Positions 29,442 through 36,960 of a stretch of DNA of 64,000 nt are shown piece after piece. The notes beneath the pieces are model-generated. The model did no database searches, was not told the DNA's origin, and was given only the letters and a program-made list of their open reading frames with translations. The stretch's first letter is position 1. Every line of letters begins with the position of its first letter. A program made the position numbers and the translations under genes. The stretch is from Sphingomicrobium sp. (GTDB lineage Bacteria > Pseudomonadota > Alphaproteobacteria > Sphingomonadales > Sphingomonadaceae). The stretch is taken from the NCBI GenBank assembly GCA_030447545.1, contig JAUJOV010000001.1:229642-293641 (forward strand). The letters run 5' to 3'.

Positions 29442-30016
29442 TCGATAGCTCCGGTTCAGCCTCGTACTACAGTCGATCTTGAAAAATTGAGTCAAAATTG
29501 AGTCAGTCCCGCCAGAGGTGCGGAAGGGCAGCTTTCCGACAGACAGAAGGGAGCTGAAGGTCTGATTGGGGCGCAAAGTGGCCGTTTGAAAGCTGCGTCT
29601 GGACTTCGCCCGTGGAAGACGCCTCCTTGGCGACAATGGAGATGCGCGCGCAGCAGTCAGACCTGATCCAAGGACTTGCTTGACGCTGGTGATCATGGAG
29701 GACTGCGCACTCGAGTTGGCTCTGCAGCTCCGGATGACGGCCTGGAGGTCAGCCAGCGGATCGAGCAGCTCGCGACAAGTGCGAGCGCGTTGTCCCCCTC
29801 GGCTGCGGCAGCCAAGGCGCTCCTGGAGCCGCTGCCGAATGGCTGCCGGTTTTTCGTAAGCAGGCGCACATTCCACTCGACTTCGTCTGAAAGCGAAGCA
29901 TTGCTGTTCATGTAAATCGCGGCCGGCCTGACCGGCTGCTGCCCTGACCGGCGCGACCGGCAGGGCTCCGGGTGGTGGGAGCAGCGATGGCGCTGTTCTG
30001 AACAGGAAAGCCACCC
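29442..30016. other. Divergent gap between DUF488 and DUF3489 genes
   Basis: 575 bases that should hold promoters for both island transcripts. An exact tandem repeat AAAATTGAGTC x2 occupies 29484-29505. A 72-codon open frame on the minus strand at 29693-29911 (starts MNSNASLSDEVEWNVRLL) has no recognised family; it may be a small gene or chance. Short CTGACCGGC-type repeats lie near 29930-29960. I see no further gene. Confidence 0.5.
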
Positions 30017-30355
30017 ATGACGACCAAGACCAGTAACATTGGCAAGCGCCGGATCGCACGGAAGCCGAAAACCGAAGCAGTCTCGGCCGCGGAGAACACC
30101 GGCGCGCGCGGTGTGCCGGCGCAGGATACTGCGAGCGCCACCGCACCGAAGGAGCCGAGCAAGACCGAAAAGGTGCTCTCGCTCCTGAAGCGAAGCGAGG
30201 GCGCAATGTTAGACGAGCTGGTCGAGGCCACCGGCTGGCTGCCTCACACCACGCGAGCAGCGCTGACGGGGCTCAAGAAAAAGGGGCACAGCATCGAGCG
30301 TATGAAGATCGACGGTGCCAGTCGCTATTCGCTCGTGGAGACTGCCGTCCAATGA
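30017..30355 (+). CDS. DUF3489 domain-containing protein
   Basis: A 112-residue basic protein. The N-terminal third is Lys/Arg/Ala-rich and probably disordered. The C-terminal DUF3489 part (KVLSLLKRSEGAMLDELVEA and TRAALTGLKKKGHSIERMK) looks like a small winged-helix, DNA-binding fold. It is the first gene of the DUF3489-DUF2924-recombinase cassette common in alphaproteobacterial elements. Its stop overlaps the next start (ATGA). Confidence 0.88.
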   Translation: MTTKTSNIGKRRIARKPKTEAVSAAENTGARGVPAQDTASATAPKEPSKTEKVLSLLKRSEGAMLDELVEATGWLPHTTRAALTGLKKKGHSIERMKIDGASRYSLVETAVQ

Positions 30356-30771
30356 GCCGGCTAGATGCAGAACTTGAAGCGCTGGCGAGCCTCCCGCCTT
30401 CGCAGCTAAAGGAGAAGTGGATCGGTTTGGAGGGAGTCTGCCCGCCGTCCGTTCCGCCCGGCTTGCTTCGCCGTCTGGTGGCCCAGCGCCTGCAGGAGCG
30501 CCGCCAGGGCGCTCTGCCGGCGCTGGTTGCGCGAGAGCTAGAGCGAATCACGGATGGACTCGGCACGGCGCCGATCCGTTCTCGCGTCGAACTAAACATA
30601 GGCACTCGTCGTGTGCGCGAGTGGAATGGCCGAACCATTACAGTCGAGGTTCTCGACAACGGTTTCCGCTATGCTGATCGGACCTGGCGCTCCCTCAGCG
30701 AAATTGCGCGGCACGTGACCGACGCACACTGGTCCGGGCCGCGCTTCTTCGGACTAACCAGCAATGCCTGA
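30352..30771 (+). CDS. DUF2924 domain-containing protein
   Basis: A 139-residue protein. It starts MSRLDAELEALASLPPSQLK, has PPGLLRRLVAQRLQERRQGA in the middle, and ends with LEVLDNGFRY-like text (here VEVLDNGFRYADRTWRSLSE), IARHVTDAHWSGPRFFGL, the DUF2924 pattern. The C-terminal part resembles a small DNA-binding fold and may assist the recombinase, but this is inference from constant linkage. It overlaps DUF3489 by 4 bases and the recombinase by 8. Confidence 0.88.
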   Translation: MSRLDAELEALASLPPSQLKEKWIGLEGVCPPSVPPGLLRRLVAQRLQERRQGALPALVARELERITDGLGTAPIRSRVELNIGTRRVREWNGRTITVEVLDNGFRYADRTWRSLSEIARHVTDAHWSGPRFFGLTSNA

Positions 30772-32437
30772 GAAGCTACTTCGCTGCGCGGTCTACACCC
30801 GCAAGTCGACCGAGGACGGGCTCGAGCAGGAGTTTAACTCGCTCGATGCCCAGTACGAGGCTTGCGGCGCCTACGCTTTGAGCCAGCGCCACGAGGGGTG
30901 GGTGCTGCTAAAGGGCCGTTATGATGACGGCGGGTTCTCAGGTGGCAACATGCAGCGGCCCGGGCTCAAGCGCCTCCTCGCCGACGTCGAGGCGGGCAAG
31001 GTCGACATCATCCTCCTCTACAAGATCGATCGGCTGACCCGCAGCCTTACCGACTTCGCTAAGATCGTGGAGGTACTCGACCGGGCCGCTGCAAGCTTCG
31101 TCAGCATCACTCAGAGCTTCAACACAACCACCAGCATGGGCCGGCTGACGCTCAACATGCTGCTGAGCTTCGCGCAATTCGAGCGCGAGGTCACAGGGGA
31201 ACGCATCAGGGACAAGATTGCGGCATCGAAGAAGAAGGGCCTGTGGATGGGAGGCCCCGTTCCGCTTGGGTACGAAGTGCTCGAGCGCAAACTGGTGGTG
31301 AACCAAGAGGAGGCTGAGCAGGTCCGACACATCATGCGCCGCTACCTGGCTATCGGCTCGGTGCCCCCGTTGGTTGAGGAACTGAACCAGGAGGGCTACC
31401 GAACGAAGATCCAGCGCCGGAGCAGTGGGCCGCACCGGGGCGGCTGCATTTTCAGGCGAGGCACGCTTTACCACCTGCTCTCGAACTGCATCTATCGCGG
31501 TTTCATCGTTCACAAAGGGAAAGCCTATCCGGGTGAGCACGAGGCGATCGTCGACGAGGAGCTATGGGGAGCAGTGCAGGCGCTTCTCGCTGATAATGCG
31601 TGCGGTTCGTCGCGACGCCTGAGGCACACGCATCCAAGTCTTCTGACCGGTAAGGTCGTCGATGGCGAGAACAGGCAGATGAGCCCGAGCCATGCGACCA
31701 AGAGCCGCAGGCGCTATCGCTATTATGTTACGCGTTCCGACCAGCTCGACGGAACCAGAGCATGGCGGGTTTCGGCCCATGACCTAGAGCAGCTGGTCTG
31801 CTCGAGCGTCGCCGAGAAGCTGCTCGATCCGCAGTTCATGCTGCAACTGGCAGGTGGCACCATGGATGCCGAGCAACTGCGGATGGCATCAGCTAAGACC
31901 GACTTGATCGCCGCCGCTTTGCGCAGGGGCGGTGCGCACGCCAAGGCGGCGCTGCTCGATTCGCTCGTGCGGCAGGTCCGGCTTGATGAGGATCAGGTTG
32001 AGGTGGAGCTCGATCACGACGCCCTCCGAGAACGGCTCGACATAGGTGCCGGGTCAGGTTCAGTAACCGAATCGTCCATCCTCAAAATTCCGGCTGTACG
32101 TGTCCGCCGCGGCCACCAGCTGCGGCTGATTGTGCCGGGCCTGGAGATTCGCCAGCCAGTGCGGCGGGACGAGAAGCTGATTACCCTCATGGCCGCTTAC
32201 CAGGCGAGGCAGCTGGTTCTTGCCAGCCCAGAGCACTCGCTTGCGCGCATCGCTCGCCAGCATGGGCGGTGTCGGACCAGGTTAGGCAAGCTGGTCGAAT
32301 TCTCCTGCCTCGCCCCCGATATCATCAGGGCCATCGTCGAGGGGAAGCAGCCGGAGCATCTTACTGCCTCCAAGCTGATGAGTAGGCCGCTTCCGCTATC
32401 CTGGAGCGAGCAGCGGCGAGAGCTATGCTTCTCCTGA
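30764..32437 (+). CDS. Large serine recombinase
   Basis: A 557-residue site-specific recombinase. The resolvase catalytic domain (about residues 6-155) has the nucleophile serine in YTRKSTEDGLEQEFNSLDAQ (Ser15) and IDRLTRSLTDFAKIVEVLD. The recombinase domain follows (GLWMGGPVPLGYEV, FRRGTLYHLLSNCIYRG, YPGEHEAIVDEELW), then a C-terminal DNA-binding region, PSLLTGKVVDGENRQMSPSH. Such enzymes integrate and excise elements by two-base staggered cuts. It appears complete, and lies 187 bases from tRNA-Leu. Confidence 0.93.
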   Translation: MPEKLLRCAVYTRKSTEDGLEQEFNSLDAQYEACGAYALSQRHEGWVLLKGRYDDGGFSGGNMQRPGLKRLLADVEAGKVDIILLYKIDRLTRSLTDFAKIVEVLDRAAASFVSITQSFNTTTSMGRLTLNMLLSFAQFEREVTGERIRDKIAASKKKGLWMGGPVPLGYEVLERKLVVNQEEAEQVRHIMRRYLAIGSVPPLVEELNQEGYRTKIQRRSSGPHRGGCIFRRGTLYHLLSNCIYRGFIVHKGKAYPGEHEAIVDEELWGAVQALLADNACGSSRRLRHTHPSLLTGKVVDGENRQMSPSHATKSRRRYRYYVTRSDQLDGTRAWRVSAHDLEQLVCSSVAEKLLDPQFMLQLAGGTMDAEQLRMASAKTDLIAAALRRGGAHAKAALLDSLVRQVRLDEDQVEVELDHDALRERLDIGAGSGSVTESSILKIPAVRVRRGHQLRLIVPGLEIRQPVRRDEKLITLMAAYQARQLVLASPEHSLARIARQHGRCRTRLGKLVEFSCLAPDIIRAIVEGKQPEHLTASKLMSRPLPLSWSEQRRELCFS

Positions 32438-32623
32438 GCTTTACCACTGCAGTCAGAGTTTTCCGGCCTGAGACGGTAGGTGAATTGCCGGCGAAAGCTG
32501 GGCAAGTACCGCACGTCTCTGACCGCAGTTCCGCCAGCTAGTAAACGAAAGGGCGCAGAACTGCGCCATTTCCGGCGGGAGTTCCGTGGCCTCTTAGGTC
32601 CTCAGGAACCACTCAAGACTGTA

Positions 32624-32710
32624 TGGTGCGGTCGAGAAGACTCGAACTTCCACGGCCTTTCGGCCACAGCGACCTCAACGCTGCGCGTCTACCAGTTCCG
32701 CCACGACCGC
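32624..32710 (-). tRNA. tRNA-Leu (GAG anticodon)
   Basis: An 87-nt tRNA with a long variable arm (type II). The 5' end GCGGTCGTGG pairs with the 3' GACCGCACCA, so the CCA end is encoded at 32624-32626. The anticodon stem is CAGCG/CGCTG around TTGAGGT, giving anticodon GAG. The D arm reads GGCGGAACTGGTAGACGC and the T arm has GTTCGAGTC. Its 3' end faces the island. Confidence 0.95.
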
Positions 32711-32888
32711 ACGTCATGAAGATGGGAAGGCGGCTCGCTGACCGCCACTCCCCGGCAGGCGCGCGCCTCTAGCAAAGCCCCCGGCCTCACGCAACGCTGC
32801 CGCGCAACGCCGCCTCGCCGTCCCGCTGCGGGACAGGATCTTAAGACATTCTTTACCATTCGCTCTCCGCGCGTTTAGCCATCCAGCA

Positions 32889-33116
32889 ATGCTGGAGATC
32901 CTCATAGCCGCCCTTTCGCAGACGCCGGCGGTGCCGCAACCGGAGCTGCGTGCCGTGCCCGAGCGGCAAGCGCAGGCAAGCGTGCGGATCATGCGCGCCG
33001 ACCCGATCCGCCTCGGCGAGGAGACGCGCCCAGGCGGCGCGAGCGTGCTGCGCAACACTCAGCTGCGCGAGAGCGACGGCTCCACGCGCCCGGCTTCGCT
33101 GATCGAATTCTATTAA
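32889..33116 (+). CDS. Small conserved-looking hypothetical protein
   Basis: A 75-residue protein starting at ATG 32889. The text (LEILIAALSQTPAVPQPELR, then ASVRIMRADPIRLGEE and STRPASLIEFY) has a hydrophobic start, possibly a weak signal, and an aromatic C-terminus. I recognise no domain. Codon use fits the surrounding core genes. It converges on the zinc-ribbon gene with a 4-base overlap. Confidence 0.5.
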   Translation: MLEILIAALSQTPAVPQPELRAVPERQAQASVRIMRADPIRLGEETRPGGASVLRNTQLRESDGSTRPASLIEFY

Positions 33117-33928
33117 GAGCTGGCTTTTTTCGGCTCACCCAGAGTGATGGTGAGGTCCTGCGCCGCCGGCGGGATGGTGAGCTCGGCGCTGTTGCAACTC
33201 GCGCTGCCCCGCGGCGGAAGGGTCCTCGCCGGCGGAGGGATGGTCCATTTGTAGACGATTTTTCCCGATGCATCGTGCAGCTGCGCATGGAGCGGCGGCA
33301 CGTTCTGCGCCTCGTCGGTCGGGTTGATGATCCGGCCGCTGATGTTGAGATATTCGTTCCCGCTCGCAAGCTGGGTCCGGTCGCTGTGGGTCATCATCAG
33401 CTGGAGCGGAGTATCGCCGGCGCCTACGAGCCCCAGCCGCTCGCGCCACTCGGTCGGCGCCAGGAACCACAAGCCGGCCGCGAGCACCGCGATCAGAAGC
33501 ACGGCCACGGCGGCCATGACGATCCCGCTGCGCCGACGCACCTCGCCGCTCTGGCGCGTTGCGAACGGGCTGAACTCGTCGTCGCCGGTCCACTCGAGCC
33601 GGCCCGAGGGAGCCGCTTCGGCGAGCCCGACCACATCGGCTTCGGGCGGGATCGGCGGCGCCGCGGGCGCCTCGGTCAAAGGCTCGTCCGCGGCCTCTTC
33701 AGGAGCAAAGTCCGAATCCTGAGCCCGCGGCTCAACTTCGCTCGCCGCCGGCTCGGGCCCGCCGACGTCTTCGCCGGCCGCGGAAGCCTCGCTCGCGTCG
33801 CCGCCTTGCGCCGCCTCGACGTGCCAGCTGTTCCCGCACGAGGCGCAGCGCACCTTGCGCCCCTGCGGCGGGATCGCGCCGTCCTTCACCACATATTGCG
33901 TTTCGCACGATGGGCAGGTCAGGATCAT
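33113..33928 (-). CDS. MJ0042-type zinc-ribbon / DUF3426 membrane protein
   Basis: A 271-residue protein starting at ATG 33928. The N-terminal zinc ribbon has two CxxC pairs, LTCPSCETQY and VRCASCGNSW. An acidic Ala/Glu/Pro linker follows to about residue 150, then one membrane segment (IVMAAVAVLLIAVLAAGLWF) and a periplasmic DUF3426 domain ending in GRIINPTDEAQNVPPL and TLPPRGSASCNSAEL. The role is unknown; it may sense or bind via the ribbon. It is divergent from ftsE, a common pairing in sphingomonads. Confidence 0.88.
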   Translation of the reverse strand: MILTCPSCETQYVVKDGAIPPQGRKVRCASCGNSWHVEAAQGGDASEASAAGEDVGGPEPAASEVEPRAQDSDFAPEEAADEPLTEAPAAPPIPPEADVVGLAEAAPSGRLEWTGDDEFSPFATRQSGEVRRRSGIVMAAVAVLLIAVLAAGLWFLAPTEWRERLGLVGAGDTPLQLMMTHSDRTQLASGNEYLNISGRIINPTDEAQNVPPLHAQLHDASGKIVYKWTIPPPARTLPPRGSASCNSAELTIPPAAQDLTITLGEPKKASS

Positions 33929-34046
33929 TCGCTCGAAACTCCCCGCCGGGCATTTCTGCCGTTTCATCAGGGTAAACAGCAACGCGCGGGCATTGGCAAG
34001 GCGGCGGGCGCGTGCAAGAACCCGGCGCAGATGGAAGGGGCGGCCT

Positions 34047-34760
34047 CTGTCGGCAATCGTCGAATTCGACAGCGTTGGTCTGCGCTACGGGACGGGCGCC
34101 GAGGTCCTGCGCGACCTGGATTTCCGGCTGGCAAGCGGCGGCTTCTACTTCCTGACCGGCCCCTCGGGCGCCGGCAAGACCTCGCTCCTGCAGCTGCTCT
34201 ACCTCGCGCGACGACCCACGCGCGGCCGAATCCGCCTGTTCGGCCAGGAATTGAGCGACGCCCCGCGCGAGGCGCTGCCCGCCTTCCGCCGCCGCATCGG
34301 TGTGGTGTTCCAGGACTTCCGGCTGATCCGGCACCTGTCGGCATTCGACAATGTCGCGCTTCCGCTGCGCATCGCCGGACGCAGCGAGGCCGAGGTCGAA
34401 GGGTCGGTTCGCGAGATGCTCGCCTGGGTCGGGCTCGCCGACCGTGCAAGCGCTCGTCCACCGACGCTTTCGGGCGGCGAGCAGCAGCGGGTGGCGATCG
34501 CGCGCGCGGTGATCAGCCAGCCCGAGCTGCTCGTGGCCGACGAGCCGACCGGAAACGTCGATGCGGAAATGGCGGCGCGCCTGCTTCACCTGTTCACCGC
34601 CCTCAATCGGCTGGGCACGACCGTCCTGGTCGCTACCCACGATGTCGGACTCATCGCCCGCACGGCGGGAGCGCAGCTGATGCGGCTCGAGAAAGGCGCG
34701 ATGGTCGATCCCACCGGCATCCTCAGGAACCCGCCGGTCGAAAGCGTGCAGGCGCGATGA
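34047..34760 (+). CDS. ftsE: Cell division ATP-binding protein FtsE
   Basis: The ATPase of FtsEX, which activates septal peptidoglycan hydrolases. Family text begins [14 protein letters not shown]. Walker A is [14 protein letters not shown], the Q-loop [13 protein letters not shown], the signature [14 protein letters not shown], Walker [13 protein letters not shown] and the H-loop ATHD. No ATG, GTG or TTG lies at the expected start. CTG 34047 is placed here tentatively; an ATG at 34031 is out of frame and a base may be missing between them. The stop overlaps ftsX (ATGA). Confidence 0.9.
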   Translation: MSAIVEFDSVGLRYGTGAEVLRDLDFRLASGGFYFLTGPSGAGKTSLLQLLYLARRPTRGRIRLFGQELSDAPREALPAFRRRIGVVFQDFRLIRHLSAFDNVALPLRIAGRSEAEVEGSVREMLAWVGLADRASARPPTLSGGEQQRVAIARAVISQPELLVADEPTGNVDAEMAARLLHLFTALNRLGTTVLVATHDVGLIARTAGAQLMRLEKGAMVDPTGILRNPPVESVQAR

Positions 34761-35635
34761 GGGCCTGGCCCATGTCCACCTCCGAAGCCGAGCGCCGTCT
34801 GCTCCCCCGCGGGACGCTTCGCGGGCCGACGCCCTACGTGATCGCGATCATGACCTTCGCGATGATGATCGTCGCGGCCGCCGGCCTCGCCCTCGCAAGT
34901 GCCGCCGGGCTCGTCGCGGGAGCCGTCGAGCACCGCTACGTCCTGCAGCTTCCCGACGGCGGCGAGGGAAGGCTGGCGGCGGCCGTGCGCGCGGCACGCG
35001 GCGTCGACGGCGTGACCGGCGTTCGTCCGGTGCCGGAGCAGGAGATGCGCCGGACGCTCGAGCGCTGGCTCGGGCCGGGAGGGCTCGGCGAGGAGCTTCC
35101 GGTGCCGGCGCTGGTTCATCTCGATCTGGCTCCCGGTGGCGATTCGGGCCGCATCGGCGCTGCCCTCGGACGAGCGGTGCCGCAGGCCCGCTTCATCGCC
35201 GAGCAGGCGACGGTCGAGCCGCTGCTTCGGTCGCTGAACGCGCTTCAGTGGCTGTCGCTTGCACTGGTGCTGCTGATGGGGGCCGCAACCTCGGCCGCGG
35301 TGGTGCTCGCTGCGCGCGGAGCGCTCGACACCCACCGCTCGACGATCGAGATCATGCACGGGATCGGCGCGACCGACGAGCAGATCGCGCGGCTGTTCCA
35401 GCGCAAGATCGCGCTCGACGCGGCGGTCGGCGCGCTCGCCGGCGGAATGGCCGCGGCGCTCGCGCTGCTGGTGATCGGCGGCGGCGGAGCAGCGCTCGCC
35501 GGCGAGCTTGCAGGAGGGCCGCCCTTGCGGGCACTCGACCTCATCCTCCTCGCCGTGATGCCGGTTGCCGCAGTCGTGCTTGCGACCATCGTTGCGCGCA
35601 GCGCCGTGCTCGGTGCATTGCGCAAGGCACCATGA
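34757..35635 (+). CDS. ftsX: Cell division protein FtsX
   Basis: The 292-residue membrane partner of FtsE. It has a cytoplasmic N-terminus, TM1 (YVIAIMTFAMMIVAAAGLAL), a periplasmic domain of about 120 residues with GVDGVTGVRPVPEQEMRRTL, and three C-terminal membrane segments (LQWLSLALVLLMGAATSAAV and later). Family motifs are RSTIEIMHGIGATDEQIAR and LFQRKIALDAAVGALAGG. It overlaps ftsE and ydcF by 4 bases each. Confidence 0.9.
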   Translation: MRAWPMSTSEAERRLLPRGTLRGPTPYVIAIMTFAMMIVAAAGLALASAAGLVAGAVEHRYVLQLPDGGEGRLAAAVRAARGVDGVTGVRPVPEQEMRRTLERWLGPGGLGEELPVPALVHLDLAPGGDSGRIGAALGRAVPQARFIAEQATVEPLLRSLNALQWLSLALVLLMGAATSAAVVLAARGALDTHRSTIEIMHGIGATDEQIARLFQRKIALDAAVGALAGGMAAALALLVIGGGGAALAGELAGGPPLRALDLILLAVMPVAAVVLATIVARSAVLGALRKAP

Positions 35636-36165
35636 TCGCCCGGTTCCTGTCGCTCGTCCTGCTGCTCTACGCGCTCGGCTTCGTTCTTTTCAGCGTGACC
35701 ATCGGCCGGCCGGCAGCGGCTGAGGTGCGCACCGACGCAATCATCGTCATCACCGGCGCAAGCGGCCGGATCGAGCACGGGGTCGACGTCCTCGCCGACG
35801 GAAAGGCCAAGCGAATGCTCATCTCGGGTGCCGATCCAGTGGTGACCAAGGACGATCTGGTCGAGCGCCTGGGGGGGCATCGGCGGCTGTTCCGCTGCTG
35901 CGTCGACCTCGGCAGCGAGTCCGTCGATACGCGCTCGAACGCCGAGGAAGCGCAGCGCTGGCTCGCCCGGCACAATTACAAGTCCGTGCGGCTGGTCACC
36001 AGCGACTGGCACATGCACCGCGCGGGCTACGAGTTCGCGAGGGCGCTCGACGGCAAATATGAGATCGTTCGCGATTCGGTGCGAAGCGAGCCGGGCTTCT
36101 CGCTGCTGTTCGGCGAGTACAACAAATATCTGCTGCGCAGGGCGGCGGTGTTGCTGGACGCGTGA
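35632..36165 (+). CDS. YdcF family protein (DUF218)
   Basis: A 177-residue protein with one N-terminal membrane segment (FLSLVLLLYALGFVLFSVTI) and a DUF218 domain: TDAIIVITGASGRIEHGVDVL, RMLISGADP, SVDTRSNAEEAQRWL, VRLVTSDWHMHRAGYEFARA. DUF218 proteins are linked to envelope polysaccharide or lipid-carrier processes, but the reaction is not established. Position in ftsE-ftsX-ydcF-plsC suggests an envelope role. The ATG overlaps the ftsX stop. Confidence 0.85.
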   Translation: MIARFLSLVLLLYALGFVLFSVTIGRPAAAEVRTDAIIVITGASGRIEHGVDVLADGKAKRMLISGADPVVTKDDLVERLGGHRRLFRCCVDLGSESVDTRSNAEEAQRWLARHNYKSVRLVTSDWHMHRAGYEFARALDGKYEIVRDSVRSEPGFSLLFGEYNKYLLRRAAVLLDA

Positions 36166-36172
36166 CCGGCCG

Positions 36173-36877
36173 ATGCGCGCTGCGGCCTACGCGCTGATCT
36201 TCTACCCGGCGAGCCTGCTGCTCGTTCTCGCCTGCCTGGGTGCGAGCCTGTTCGGGACAAAGCCGGTGCGCAAGGTCGTCCAGAGCTGGGCACGCCTCCA
36301 TCACCGGCTGGCGCGGCTGCTTGGCACGCGCCTCGAGGTCGAGGGGGCCGTCCCGCCGGGCGCCTGCCTCGTGGCGATCAAGCACCAGTCGATGTTCGAG
36401 ACGCTCGAGACGCTGCGGATCGCGAGGACTCCCGTGGTCGTCCTCAAGCGGGAACTCGCCGACATTCCGCTCTTCGGCCGGGCGACCCGGCGCTACGGAG
36501 TCATTCCCGTCGACCGCGAGGCGGGTCCCGGCGCGCTTCGCGAGATGATCGCGCGTGGGCGCGAGGCCGTCGCGGCCGGTCGCCCGGTGATCATCTTTCC
36601 CGAAGGGACGCGGGTTCCGCCCGGAGAGACCCCGCCGCTGCAGGCTGGATTCGCGGGGCTGTACCGGGCGCTAGGCCTGCCGGTGGTGCCGGTGGCCGTG
36701 GACAGCGGCCGGGTGTGGGGCCCGAACCTGCCAAGGAAGAGCGGCACGGTGCGCTTCCTCATCGGCGAGCCGATCCCGCCGGGCCTCAGGCGCGACGAGA
36801 TCGAGGAGCGAGTCCACGCGGCGATCAACGCGCTGGAGCCACCGAGCGCAGCGCAGCGATTGCCGCACAATCGCTAG
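36173..36877 (+). CDS. plsC: 1-acyl-sn-glycerol-3-phosphate acyltransferase
   Basis: A 234-residue membrane acyltransferase making phosphatidic acid from lysophosphatidate. One N-terminal membrane segment (LIFYPASLLLVLACLGASLF) precedes the PlsC domain. Motif 1 is AIKHQSMFETLE (HxxxxE variant of HX4D), motif 2 GVIPVDRE, and motif 3 IIFPEGTRVPPGE; motif 4 is LPVVPVAVDSG. It starts at ATG 36173, 7 bases after ydcF, and converges on pheT. Confidence 0.9.
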   Translation: MRAAAYALIFYPASLLLVLACLGASLFGTKPVRKVVQSWARLHHRLARLLGTRLEVEGAVPPGACLVAIKHQSMFETLETLRIARTPVVVLKRELADIPLFGRATRRYGVIPVDREAGPGALREMIARGREAVAAGRPVIIFPEGTRVPPGETPPLQAGFAGLYRALGLPVVPVAVDSGRVWGPNLPRKSGTVRFLIGEPIPPGLRRDEIEERVHAAINALEPPSAAQRLPHNR

Positions 36878-36960
36878 CAGCGCGAAGAGCTGGCGAAAGC
36901 CGGCCCGCCGGTCGGCGAAGCCGAGCCCGTCCGACGTTACGGGATTCACTCCCGTGACCG

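Larger units (their letters stand above)
26650..32437. mobile_element. Genomic island with serine recombinase, beside tRNA-Leu
   Basis: The segment between the DUF4402 gene and tRNA-Leu(GAG) differs from its surroundings. It has visibly less G/C-biased codon use, accessory genes only (DUF488, dual-OB, truncated DrmD), and a DUF3489-DUF2924-large serine recombinase cassette at the tRNA end. Exact ends are not resolved: I found no direct repeat of the tRNA 3' end near 26.65 kb. The cut-off DrmD at the left end points to past deletion or recombination. Confidence 0.65.

Noticed and set aside
32624..32660. tRNA-Leu 3' end as the attachment site of the island
   Set aside because: I found no direct repeat of this sequence near the left boundary at 26.65 kb, and large serine recombinases often do not use tRNA genes.
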